The position numbers and the translations under genes are program-made. The notes under the pieces are model-generated. The model saw only the letters and a program-made list of their open reading frames with translations, did no database searches and was not told where the DNA came from. Positions 12,315 to 24,397 of a DNA stretch of 64,000 nt are shown in pieces. Each line of letters begins with the position of its first letter. The stretch's first letter is position 1. The stretch lies in the NCBI RefSeq assembly GCF_030052815.1, contig NC_079510.1, forward strand, positions 38,040,358 through 38,104,357, in the 5' to 3' direction. Origin of the DNA: Hevea brasiliensis (taxonomy: Eukaryota > Streptophyta > Magnoliopsida > Malpighiales > Euphorbiaceae).

Positions 12315-12960
12315 AGAGGTCAGGGGAGAGTTCTTACCCGATCCTCATTCAAACAAAAAACAGGAGATCGGAGGAGAGTTCTTATCCGAGATCCTTCATT
12401 AAAACTCTAAAATTGCATATTTAAAGAGATCGGAGGAGAGTTCTTATCCGATTCTCAGTAAAAAATTTTAATAAATACTTAAAGAGATCGGAGGAGAGTT
12501 CTTATCCGATTCTCAATGAAAAATTTTAATAAATATTTAAAGAGATCGGAGGAGAGTTCTTATCCGATTCTCAATCAAAATTTTTAATAAAATCGGAGGA
12601 GAGTTCTTATCCAATTCTCAGTCAAAATTTTAATAAATACTTAATAAAATCGGAGGAGAGTTCTTATCCAATTCTCAATCAAAATTTTAATAAATACTTA
12701 AAGAGATCGGAGGAGAGTTCTTATCCGATTCTCAAATCAAATTTTAATAAATATGCGGAGATCGGAGGAGAGTTCTTATCCAAGATTCTTCATGTTTAAG
12801 TCTAAATTAAAATTTAAAGAGATCGGAGGAGAGTTCTTATTCGATTCTCAAATCAAATTTTAATAAATATGCGGAGATCGGAGGAGAGTTCTTATCCGAG
12901 ATTCCTCACTCAAACTTTAAACAGATTACTCCTAGAGATCGGGAGAGGTTTTTACCCGGA
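12315..12960. repeat. Minisatellite array with core GGAGAGTTCTTATCC
   Basis: The core GGAGAGTTCTTATCC, usually preceded by GATCGGA and followed by GATTCTCA, occurs about a dozen times with spacings of roughly 45-65 bases. AT-rich spacers of variable length separate the cores (AATTTTAATAAATA). Diverged copies begin near 12315 and end near 12960. Noncoding, inside the Tat-like LTR/untranslated region. Confidence 0.92.
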
Positions 12961-13341
12961 TTCTCTCAAATCCAAACTAAAATAACACAATACGCAAAGT
13001 AATCCTCTAAACCAAAACCGCTGCGTAATATCAACTCACTAAGGGTCGTCTCATTTACTTATGTATCTGGGTAACCTGAAACAGTGAAAAATCAAATATT
13101 CTCTTTTATCAAAGGGATTAACACCATCATTCTAACCCCCCCAACTTCGGATTTTAATTTGTAAAGAGCATAATGTTAAATCTGTTTACCCTTATAGAGG
13201 GACGAGGCAGGGTGCCTAACACCTTCCCCGTCCGTATATGGACCCCGAACCTAGAATATCTGTTTTCAAAGTGATTTCTTTTAATTCATCTTTTTTTTTT
13301 CGTGTACAAATGGTTTCCTTTAATTTCCCTCAAAATTAAAG

Positions 13342-13351
13342 TGGCGACTCC
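13342..13351 (+). other. tRNA-Arg-type primer-binding site (Ogre/Tat-like)
   Basis: TGGCGACTCC follows an AAAATTAAAG boundary, as in Ogre/Tat elements primed by tRNA-Arg. The expected longer match beyond the first ten bases is weak (TCACTC). The sequence changes character at about 13415, so the internal region was cut away. Confidence 0.5.
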
Positions 13352-13414
13352 TCACTCTTTCCCACTTCGGTGCGTGTTTGTCTAGGCGACCGCAGAATAC
13401 CATGCGACAAGCAA

Positions 13415-16400
13415 CAATTTCATCTATTCAAACTCATCCGCAATTAGTATTTCCTCCAGCTCATAGTTTAAAACAGTTGCAAGCCTTAGTAGCTAACTCA
13501 ATTTAACTCCTGTCATTACTCTGATCGTCCTTTCATACTTAACACTAGGTATGCACTTACTGTCATTCTCATATCAGGAAATTGTGTATGAATTGGTGCC
13601 TGCCAAACTCTCAAATAACTAGGTCTCCTTGACTCAGTCTCTGTTCCTTATATAACCCTCTAGAACTAATAGCACAAGCTAAACTTGAAAAGAAAGAAAA
13701 ATATCCTCTTATATTCAACTACGCCGATTGTCCATATAATAACGTTTAACCTATGTTTCTTGGTCTTTTTCTTCAAATTTCATCATCTCCTAGCACAATT
13801 GTGCTCTACCAATAAGTTATCATCTGTATGAACCCTTTATCGTACCATTGTCCTTCCTGACATAATACTTTATAATTTTATTAACTTTACTTATACTTGA
13901 CCTATGATTCATATCTATCATCGTTTATATTGTGCCCTTAACTTTTGTTGAATCCTAAAAGATTTCTCTTACTAATAGATTCTTCCAACACTAATTCCAC
14001 CCTTATCTATGGTCATTAATTTGATCCTTGAACTTTCTAGTGATTTATAACCACCCAGACTTGTCACTTTTCGTTTTACCCCTACTGTTGTTCTGTCGTT
14101 ATTGCTTCACTACAAAGTGATTTTGTTGATCACACTAAAAATGTTTGCCTGATATTCATAATGAACCTCTAACTACCTTCTCACTATCTCAAAAGTCTAA
14201 CCTAAAGCCTCTGTGTCATTATCTATCATTCTTTTTCTCTCATCATACTTTTTTTTTTATCCCTTAGATTGACTTTTATTCAACTTATTACTTACTAACT
14301 TCTTTTTCTCTGCCTAATCTTCTTGATACTGTTAACAAGTTAAAAGAATCTTGCCCCATTACTATCCACTTCACTTTAGGAATAGGGAATAGATAGAGTA
14401 TGATCCAATCATGCAACTCCAAGCTCTATATTTTAGCCCCTGGCACTACCTCAACTACATCATGCTATGAGTATCACATTACTAGATTCCACACCTCCAT
14501 CACTATACTCACTAATGTGGTCCCATTTTGGGTTCTCCATCCTTGTCATTCACCTTGCCAAGAATAACACTTAGCTTATCCTATATCTTAACTTTGTTCC
14601 TTTTATTATACGCCCTTCAGATTGTCCTTTCATTTATTTTCTTTGTCTTACCCAAAATAGAACTAGACTATTCTATCCCTGGTTCCATTCTTCTTCCTAA
14701 CATGACAACTGTACTTGCTAACTATATCTTTCAGAGTCTCTATCGCGTTATCATTTGTCTGTGCTACTCAGATTTGGTCCTTTGACCACTTTAGCTAGTA
14801 CTTCCACTGGCATTTAGATTATATTGCATCTGCAACTAATTGTCCAAACCTTCATTCTGCACTTTCTTTATCTATTGGCCTTCTGTAATTTATCTTCGCT
14901 AATTTATTTCTCTTAACACTATTATAATTAGATTATACTATTGTTTTGAACAATATGAAGTCAGAAAGGAACTCAGGAAATTACAGTCATACTTTTATTG
15001 TATGATCTCTATTCTTATCCTTTAGCTTACATAATACCCTTACTACCTCGAGAACTGATTCTGCAGAAATTTTATTTATTTGTTATTATTATTATTATTA
15101 TTTTATTTTATTTTATTATTTTTTTTCCATGTTTACTCAATTTGTCAAAACTTAAGATACCAGGCACCCAAACCCATCATCCCATTCAAAGGATTTACAT
15201 CCATCATGATCTGATTATATATGATTCTTATAATGGAACTAGTATCAATCTCCAGAATACCCGAGCCAACTACTCTCTACCACATTCTACAGTCCCATCT
15301 GGGCACTATTTTGTTGGTCACCATTATTAGTAATAAATCCCTATCCCTCTTGAAAAAATAAGACCACTTTACATCATAATTGACTGTGAAAAAGGTACTA
15401 CATCTTCCACCTTGCCACAACCATGTCAGGCTATCTACTCTCTTATCATACTGCAAACCCCTTAAAGCGTTGTTTCACAGGCTATAAACATCATCCATAG
15501 CATTCTGTCACCCTTAGGGGAGAAAAATTGTACCCTGCGCCCTATTGCTACACAAGGAAGATACTGTTTTTTGCTAAACTTTAGGCAAAAGGCCCATTAC
15601 AATGCCAAAACTCTCTAAGACCCCATATCAAAGACCAAATGGCCTCACCCTATAGGTGTTACCTTTAATTTATGACTATACTGAAACCGCTAGTCTTTCA
15701 GCAATTCCTGAGGTAACTGTAACTTATGTTAGGGTAACTGAGTCAATGACTCTAGCTACCTTGCAATTGTGACCCTTTAATATTCTAGCTATAGGGTTTT
15801 AAATCTCTACCTAGGATTTCCAAACTCTTTTGCAGTAATAGAACCCTATTCTAGCATAATTGTACCAAAACAGAGACTGCCTGCAAACATCCTTATCATG
15901 AGCACTATAGGGAAGTACGCAACTCTACACAATAATCTCATGTCGGTACTGTAATCTGCAGCTTACAGAGCAGACATTGAGAATATTGTATAGTTACTAC
16001 GATACGTCCTAACAGACTAGGTCTCCTAATCTCTTATCTCTCTAGAATCTACTATTATCATAAACTTACTCTGACTGCGTCATCCACTGATGACTGCCAG
16101 TAGTGGTATCCTCATCCTTATCTAGGGCAACTGTACTTTCAAGACTCACTTTATGTACTCGTGCCTTGCACGAAATGGGCACACCATTTAAACCCATACA
16201 GATAGAAACATAACATTTCTTAGAGTACTTATCCTCATGACAGACCTCAACATGTCTGCTAACTCTATTTCACATTTCTATGTACTCCATGAAAATCAAG
16301 ACACTAACTGAGGCACTTTTATATTTTCCGAGGTATAACGCAGAATCTAGAAACAAAGAATTTACAGAAAAAGACGAAACAGAATCCTATACTCCGCATG

Positions 16401-16465
16401 TAACATCCTAACAAGACTCCTTTTATACTCCCAAGTATATTCTTTCCCATGAATCTGGAGCCTAA
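13415..16465 (-). mobile_element. Noncoding leader/internal region of a minus-strand gypsy element
   Basis: About 3 kb with no supported ORF. Read on the minus strand it follows a Met-tRNA primer-binding site and LTR, so it should be the element's leader. The part 15290-16465 is clearly homologous to 38700-39818, the leader of another minus-strand element; a shorter piece matches 34780-35200. I do not recognise 13415-15290. Gag and pol are missing. Confidence 0.65.
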
Positions 16466-16477
16466 GCTTTGATACCA
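16466..16477 (-). other. Primer-binding site, initiator Met-tRNA type
   Basis: The minus strand reads TGGTATCAAAGC, one base off the usual plant TGGTATCAGAGC, four bases inside the LTR end. It fixes the minus orientation of this element. Confidence 0.85.
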
Positions 16478-16481
16478 ACTT

Positions 16482-18981
16482 TGTCATGACCCAACCTATG
16501 GGCCGGACCGGCACTAGGACTTGGGCCAGCATAAAGCCCCCGAGGCCCTTAGTAAGCCTTACTGTTCTCAAACCCATGACTGAGCCCATAATTTAGGCCC
16601 AATATGCATATAAAATAATTTAAATTAAACTGTTATAATTTTATTTTGGGCCAACTTAACCCAGTAATTATCATAAACTAAAATTAGGGGAGCCCAGCTC
16701 AACTCTGTTACCTCATTTACAATCATTTAAAACTCATTAAAAAAAATTTTCATTTATTAATACGCAAACTTAAATTCATGCAGTCCCTGATAGGCTTAAT
16801 GCTACTACTAGCACATGCGGGTCCTAAATTACAAATTTGGAGAATAATAATACAATTAAGTAATCTTTTCATAACCTGAGAGGAAAGAGACAGGTTATTC
16901 TGAAAAAGGTCTCCTCCTTTAGCCTGAAAAAATATGGTGAACAGGAGTGAGCGTTCGACTCAAAGAGTAAAATATCAATTTTAACCATAATCTCTATAAC
17001 TATCTAAAGCTAATGCACCCTGTAGAGTGAAATGCAACATCGACAATATTTTCACATTATAACAGCAAAAAGGTAATTTGGAGTACTCACACACCCGATA
17101 ATGTCAAACAATACATATATGGGAGCTGATCCCCTATACATCTCTCTTAATCCAAACTGTGCCAGCGAAGAACTCAAGCTCGGACTTACACTTAATAAAC
17201 CAAATCGGGGTCCCAATGAAGAACTCAAGCCGTGTCTACCCCGAAGGACTGGGTTCCAGCGAAGATCTCAAGCCGTGTCTACCCATCCTGTCCATAGCCA
17301 ATACCACACCACACGCACGCTAACTCATGCACACTACTCCAAATTACCACAACAACATCCATGGTACTTTAATAATTATGAATGCAACATAAAACGTGCT
17401 TAGTGTTTAACTACATAGATACATATTTATAAGTGATGCATGGGCATGCTTGAACATATATAATATCGAAATTACAATTAAAATTAATATTTTACTCACA
17501 GTACACCGATGACTATTGTGGCTGCTGGATACAAGAAAATAGCTGACATCGATCACCTAATAATTAAATTATAAATTTATTAGTACTAAGTCAAAATAAA
17601 ACTCTAAAGAGGCAATAGACAGCCTAATTTATGCCGGAAATCCGGCAGAGTTTCCCCTATACCTGGGACCTACCCAACCTGCAAAAAGATTCAAATAACA
17701 CTTCTAAATTCTCAATTTCTACAATCACATCTCATCAACATCACATGGCCTCTCCTAGGCCCTCCAAATCAGACAATAGTCATAAACTTAAAAAATTACG
17801 TTTTAGTCCCTATAACTAGCCCTTTTGCAAAAACTACTCAAATGTGCTCTAAAAATTCTAAAATTTTGTCCCGCGGTCTTTAATAATATTGTAAGATTAT
17901 TGCAAAAGGAATTATAATTTTCTAATCACCCATGAATATTTTACTCAAAATATTACTCAATTTCATAAGTTTCCAGCAGCTAACATACTCTTAATTCATC
18001 CAAATTCAATATTCACATATTTAAACCTCCATCCTCAAGCTTCAATCAATCATATAAAATTTAAATATCATAATTTCAAATAATCTTATATGCCCATATG
18101 CTAAAAATCTAACTAAAATACACCTATATTTTTTCAAAAATATTCTACAATAACTCAAAAATTCAACAAACACCAAAGAATATCTCCAAATAATTTTACT
18201 TTCATCATATATTTTTCTTAGAATTTTTCTCCAATTTTTCCTTTTTAAGAAACACTGTATTTATGCTCCACAGACAGAGAAATAATGAAAATAATCTTAC
18301 CTGAAGTTTATCTGTGTCTCAAAAATTCCAAAAATTTATGAGGAAGCCTCTGGAAGTTGAATCATCTCCAAAGCTCACCGGAGCCACCGTCGGAACCACC
18401 GCGCACGGTGGCTGGCCGCCGGCTACATTTGGCGAATCTGATCATACCATCATGTTCCTCTCCTCTTCTTCAGTTCATAGGTGGTCTCGGATCGTCGATC
18501 CAACGGTTGGATCGTCCTAGATCTGACGAAAAAGCTTGAAAAGCTCGAAATTTCTCTCCTCCATATCTCACTTATCTGACCTCCATTTGCTGCAACATGG
18601 GTATCAAAAGAAAGCTTTCGGAACAAGCTTTCCAACGCCACCTGAATCGCCTTGATCGGACGTCGGATGAAGCCAGAATCGGCCTGAAAAGCCGTTGCCC
18701 ACTGTGGGCGCGTTTTCTCTCTCTTCTCCTTCTCTTACCGCCGCGTCTGGCGGTGCTACCGGCCAATTGATTATATATTGTGTTTACAGGTCGGGTGAGT
18801 AAAAAACTCTCGGTTAAAAGGTCCATTTTATGGCCGGACTCTGTCCGGTTGAATTCTTGAAATTGGGCCCAAATGGGCTTTCGAGTTGGGTTGAGGAATA
18901 GTTAGGCTTACTACGGGCCTCGGGGGCTTTAGGTTGGCCCAGGTCCTAGTACCGGTCCAGCCCATAGGTTGGGTCGTGACA
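16482..18981 (-). repeat. Long-form gypsy LTR (2.5 kb) with extended inverted ends
   Basis: Plus strand starts TGTCATGACCCAACC at 16482 and ends GGTTGGGTCGTGACA at 18981. About 90 bases at the two ends are reverse complements of each other, with GGCCTCGGGGGCTTTA-type sequence in both. The lower part (to about 17780) is homologous to the 1.4-1.5 kb LTRs at 26178 and 39835. The upper ~1.1 kb is an extra U3 segment absent from those. A run of GAAGAACTCAAGC-type repeats is at 17165-17290. The PBS next to 16482 makes this the 5' LTR of a minus-strand element; its 3' LTR is not in the window. Confidence 0.8.
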
Positions 18982-19319
18982 GGATTTATGATAGCTCACC
19001 AGCGTCGAAGATCGAGTTTTCGACCAGATCTGGTTGCTTAGCAGCTGGTCTCAGAATATAGTCAATATTATAGTCGATCCTAATATTTTCAGACGTTCTG
19101 AACATGTTCCAGATAGCGAAATTTGTAAAGGTAGTTTCGAACTTAAGTTATGTAATTTTTTGCCTTGGTTAAGCTAGCTGATAAATTTATAAAATATTCC
19201 TAACCTAGTAAAATTAAGTAAGATAATTTTAATTAATACAAGACACTGTAGAGGACATCCAAGAATATTTTTATATTTTTTAAAGTACTAAAATATTTAC
19301 TTGGACTGTAGAAGAGTTA

Positions 19320-20746
19320 GAGACCAGAGCTGGAGTTTAGAGGATTGGACCTAGATTAGGATTCTAGTCGGCCCCGGATGGGCATTATAATTATTGTTGT
19401 GGGCTTGAGGCCCTGTTTTGTTGTTGCTAGTTGAATTTTCTTGCAGGAGGTTAGGTCCAGTTATAGGAGAAACTTTATCAAAATTTTGGCAAGATCTTAG
19501 GATTTATTTGATTCTATGGTTTAAATTAATTATTTAATTTTTTCAGTCTTTTGATAGAGGTCAGTGTATATATTTAGGTGATTGGTGCCGGCCCTCTTCT
19601 CCTTCTAGCTGGACCAGTTGCAGTCCGATCGACCAGTCTGTGAGTTGGTAATTGATTATTTTTACAATTTTAATATTAATTATATATCTGGCATACTCAT
19701 ACATTTTATAAATATTTAATTAAGCACATGTATAGTTAATATATTAGGGGCATTTTGATTGCTGCATATTTAATTATTGCTATTTATTTGTGATTGTCGC
19801 TTTGAGGATAATTTAGAGCTCAGTGCTTATATCGGCGTGCGTGTGGTGTGATATTGGATATGGATATGATGGGTAGACCGGTTGGAGCTTGACTCGCTGA
19901 GACCTGATCCTCTTTATGGATAAGTCGGGGTGAGTATGACTTTGAGTTGATCTCGTTGACCCCCCGCATTTGGATTATTAAGTGAAAGTCCGACTTGAGT
20001 TGACCTCGCTGACCCCCCGCATTTGGATTATTAAGTGAAAGTCCGGCTTGAGTTGACCTCACTGGCAAGTATTGGATTAAGAGAATTGTATAGGGGATCA
20101 GCTCCCATATATATATATTGATGTCATACACTGGGTGTGTGAGTAGCTCCAAATTAATTTCTCGTGCGAGTACTAGGTGAATTACTTATTTTATGTGTTG
20201 GATGTGCATTTCATGGTAGGATTACATTAGTCTTAGATAGTTATAGGAATTGGATTTATAATCAATATCTAAACTCTCTGAGTCGAATGCTCATTACTGT
20301 TCAAATATTTTTTCTCAGGTTGCAGGAAGTGCGTATTTATTTCTTCGAGTTTAACCTGTATTTTTCCTCTGCAGGTTATATTATTTAGTTTAATAATTTC
20401 TTGTGTCTACTTATTTATTTATTTAATCATCTGTTTAATAACTAGCACTATGCTGTGACATTGGGTTATGTATTTTTTGTATTAATAGATGAAAATTTTT
20501 TATAATAGTTAAATAGTTTGTAAATGATAGTATCAGGGTTGAGCTGGACTCTCTTAACTTTAGTTTTTGATGGTTATCGAGTTGGGTTAGCCCGAATAAA
20601 AATATAATATTTTATTTTATTTTATTTTATGCGTTAATTTTGGCCTGATTATGGATTTGAAAATAAAAAGGCTTACTATGGGCCTCGGGGGTTTTATGTC
20701 GGCCCAGGTTCTAGTGCCGGTTAGGTATAAAATTTGAGTCGTGACA
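19320..20746 (+). repeat. Same gypsy LTR family, plus orientation, fragment
   Basis: Matches the reverse complement of 26178-27480. It carries the GACCCCCCGCATTTGG segment, GGGGATCAGCTCCCATAT and a terminal stretch ending GAGTCGTGACA at 20746. It lies head-on to the LTR ending at 18981. The left border is unclear: 18982-19320 has no recognisable partner. Confidence 0.75.
19942..20070 (+). repeat. 53-bp tandem repeat inside the LTR
   Basis: Units start TTGAGTTGA at 19942, 19995 and 20048 (the last partial), each containing CTGACCCCCCGCATTTGG-like sequence. The equivalent region of the related LTRs has fewer copies. Confidence 0.85.
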
Positions 20747-23110
20747 AAAATAATATAATTTTGATTGTTGGTTTCTCTACTAGCCATAATTTTCACTATC
20801 AATTTATTTTAATTTTCATTGCTTCCTAAAAACAATCATATAAAATTAACATATAAAACTAAAGATAGAAGTAAAAAAAACATCATAATTATTATCAAAA
20901 AGTAATTATTATTTTAATATTTTTATTTTTATTATTTAAATTCAATTATTAATTATTTATATTTATTTGTTTGATTTTATTAATATTTATACTGAAGTAA
21001 TAATATTTGATTTTATAATTATATACAAAAAATTAATAAAAAACTATATGAAAATAAATTAAATCACTATAAATAATGTACATAGCATGTTTAAAAAACT
21101 ACTTATATATAAATGTGGGAAAGAAATATTAGTTTTACCAAAAATGTCATTTATTTTTTAAATTAATTATAATTATATTTTATTATTTAAATTAATTTTA
21201 ATATTTATATAAATTTAAAATTCTTAAATTTAGAGTTTATATGAATTTAAAATTTTTAGTTATACTTATATTTAACCTCAATTAAATATAAAATTTCATA
21301 AGAAGTATTTAACTAAAATAAGAAACTAATAAGTGAAAAATAAAAAATACAATTAAACTATAATATATAGTCTATCTAATTTTAATATAATTATAAAGTT
21401 GTTGTTTATAAAATATTAATTATTTAAATTTAAATAAACAAAAATATGCAATTTTAGTCCCAAAATATTAGAAATTATAATGTATCAAATATAATTAAGT
21501 TAGAATCGTTAATAATAAATTATAACTAAACTAAGATTTTATTGAGATAAAAAAAGACAAAGGCTCTAACTGTATGAGTTATTTTAAAAAAAGTTATAAA
21601 CTTAATTAATTAATTAGCAAATAAACAAGTGAAATTGTGAAATTATGGAAATATTCTTAATTTTTATGTTATTTATAATATTAAAATTTTTAATGCTAAC
21701 AATAACAATTAAGCAAATAGATTTAAAAAATTAGAAAAATAGATTATAAATAAAATGAACAAAATGAATTACAAAAATAATATAAAATATATAAGAAAAT
21801 AGAAAAATGGTTAAATCTTTTTATTTATAATTAATTAATAAACATCCACTTTTGTTAACACACGCATATATAAAATATATTCTTATAATAATTTTTAATA
21901 AAATATTAACTTGACATTAATACTAATTAAAATAAAAAAAAGAAAAACCATGTCAGTATTACATAAATGGATACAAATATAATGTAATATCATAAAATTT
22001 CATAATATTATTTTGATAAAAATAAAAATTTTATACTTTTATTATAACAATATGTTAAATCACATGTTATAATTTTTGAAATTATCTTTAAAAATTATTA
22101 TAAATAGAGGGAGGGTTATGAATATATTATTAGAAAGGTAAACTAACTAAAGTATGAGTATATCAATCAAATAAAAAATTATAAGCATGAAAAATTTTAA
22201 TTATTGAGCATATTTTAATAGTTATTTTTAATTTATAATTCTACAAATAAATTTTATATTAAAATAAATTATTTTAAAGTAAATATTATCTTTTATTAAG
22301 GATTTTATTTTTTATATTTTATATTTGATTTTTCACTGATAAGCTACCTAACTAATTTATTTTTATGAAGAGATTTAAAATTAAAATTTTTATATTTAAT
22401 AATATGGTTTATATTTTTAAAGGTTCTTTTGAAAGATGAAAAACTTATACCATACCTAATGGTGTAGTTAAGGAAATTAATCATATTTTTTTTTATAGTC
22501 TCACACAATTTACTATGGTAAAAAATATATTATACTAATTCTTGAAGAAATATTAATATATAACTTTAAGACTTTTAATAATATAAATGATTATGGTAAA
22601 ATAAAATTATAATTTTTTGCTTTTAAATTATAAAATTAATTTATATTATATTAATTTAATAATTTTTTTATATAGATTTTTTGAGTATATGTATTCATTT
22701 CAAATCAATATATAAAACTAACTAAAAGAGAAGGAAAAGAAACATTATAATTGTTATTAAAAAAAATTATTATTTTAATTTTTTATTTTTATTATTTAAA
22801 TTCAATTATTATTATTATTTTTGTTTTATTTATTTTATTTGATTTTATTACTATTTATATTGAAACAATAATATTCTTTTTTATGATTATATATGAAATA
22901 TTAAACAAAATTATATAAAAATAAATTAAATTATGAGTAATAGTATAAACAACTGTTATATATATTAAAAAATAATAAAATAAAATATAAAAATTAAATT
23001 ATTATTTAAAATAAAATATAAGAATTAAATTATTATCAAACTCACATTAAAATTTAATTTATAAATTTTGCTAAATCTAAGAGTTTTTGCTGTAATTTAC
23101 CTTTTTATTA
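20747..23110. repeat. Very AT-rich spacer with a diverged long direct repeat
   Basis: About 2.4 kb of almost pure A/T with no ORF or gene signal. About 215 bases at 20835-21050 recur in the same orientation and order at 22700-22935. Shared landmarks are TATTATTTAAATTCAATTATT and TTTGATTTTATTA, then an AATAATATT segment and an ATAAATTAAAT end. The spacing is about 1.87 kb. It could be a TRIM-like element with terminal repeats or a segmental duplication. I see no TG...CA ends or PBS. Confidence 0.6.
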
Positions 23111-23292
23111 TTTTTTTAACAAAAAGTTTTGACCAGAGCATTTGCTTGAATTTCTGGATGATTCGGCCGAGAGACGCCGTCGTTTTAAGTCGAACCGATC
23201 AATCTTCTCTTCTTGCACGAACTTCGAATATTATATGAGATTGGAGAAGAGGAAAAAGGCAAAACTTAGGGAAACAAGAATAAGCAGCGTCC

Positions 23293-24352
23293 ATGGAGAA
23301 CGGTGAAATTCCTGAAAACGCCAACGAAAGTATGGCTATGGCCTTTTCTTTTTCTTCTTCTCTTTTTATTACTTAATTTTTCCTAATGATTTTTTTTTTT
23401 CCATTTTCTCTTGCTGGAACTTGTCAATTACAGATTGCCCTGGTACTCAATCAGAATTAGCAGGAAAATCAGATGCTTGCCAAGGATGCCCTAACCAAGA
23501 AGCTTGTGCTTCTGCCCCTAAAGGCCCTGACCCTGGTTTCTCTCTTTCTCTCTCTATGTATTTTAATTTGAAAGAATTTTAGTTGCTGTTGTTTGCTCAT
23601 TAGAAAATTGATATAGACAGAGCTACTACTTGCCATACTCAATGGTGCAGAATTTTTAAGTATTTTCAATTGTTTTTAATTACTTTATTATTGTTTAAAA
23701 TATATCATTAGTTTTAGATTAGAGATGAAGATTGCCACTTTATTTTCTTCAGCAGCACATATTATCAGAAAATTATGATATTATCCTAATTTTGATTCCT
23801 ACTTCATGATTGTTTTATATTAATAATGGGGAATTGATATCTCTGTTTCTGGGATTAATATTCTTGGCATTTAGTTATATTAGTTTTCTGTGCAGCTGGC
23901 TGACTGAGATATGGTTGTTTTCTTATGTCTAAGAATCCAATTTTGCACTTGTTACTACTTACTAGGCTTTTTAATAGCATCTAACTGTAGATTCTAAGTC
24001 AACAGAGCCGCCCTTTTTGGTGTCTTCAATGTGCATAGAACTTTGATGTTCTTTTGGTTGTTGGGATCGTTAGATTTCAATCCCTTGTATACAGTGAAAG
24101 TTCAAAATTTCATGATGGTAGGTAGCTGGTGCTCTTCATTTGAGATACCTGGAAAACTGAAAAATTTGGTGTTGCATTATATTGCCAAAGTAGTTTTCAT
24201 TCTAGGGTGAAGCCATGTAGAACAGACTAGGAATTATGAAAGATTGTGGATTGTCTTGCAAAGAGAGTGAGGGAAAGCTATTAGGATTTGGGACTTGGGA
24301 TTTGGTAAAACTGGGTTTATCAAAGTGATGCTGAGCCTGTGAGAAAACTGGG

Positions 24353-24397
<45 letters not shown>

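Larger units (their letters stand above)
7511..13414. mobile_element. Tat/Ogre-like Ty3/gypsy remnant (antisense gene, LTR-like region, PBS)
   Basis: Three signs point to the Tat/Ogre branch. First, an antisense gene with the plant 'putative gypsy type transposon' domain. Second, a GC-richer stretch at 13190-13410 containing GGTGCCTAACACCTTCCCC. Third, TGGCGACTCC at 13342, resembling the tRNA-Arg primer-binding site of Ogre-type elements. Tat elements are known to carry extra ORFs, some antisense. No gag or pol of this element is present. The PBS lies to the right of the LTR-like region while the extra ORF is to the left, so this may be a junction of two tandem copies. Borders are approximate. 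Confidence 0.6.

Noticed and set aside
14528..15330. Two plus-strand ORFs with hydrophobic, leucine/isoleucine-rich products
   Set aside because: They lie in the AT- and T-rich leader of a minus-strand gypsy element; the hydrophobicity follows from T-richness (runs of ATT).
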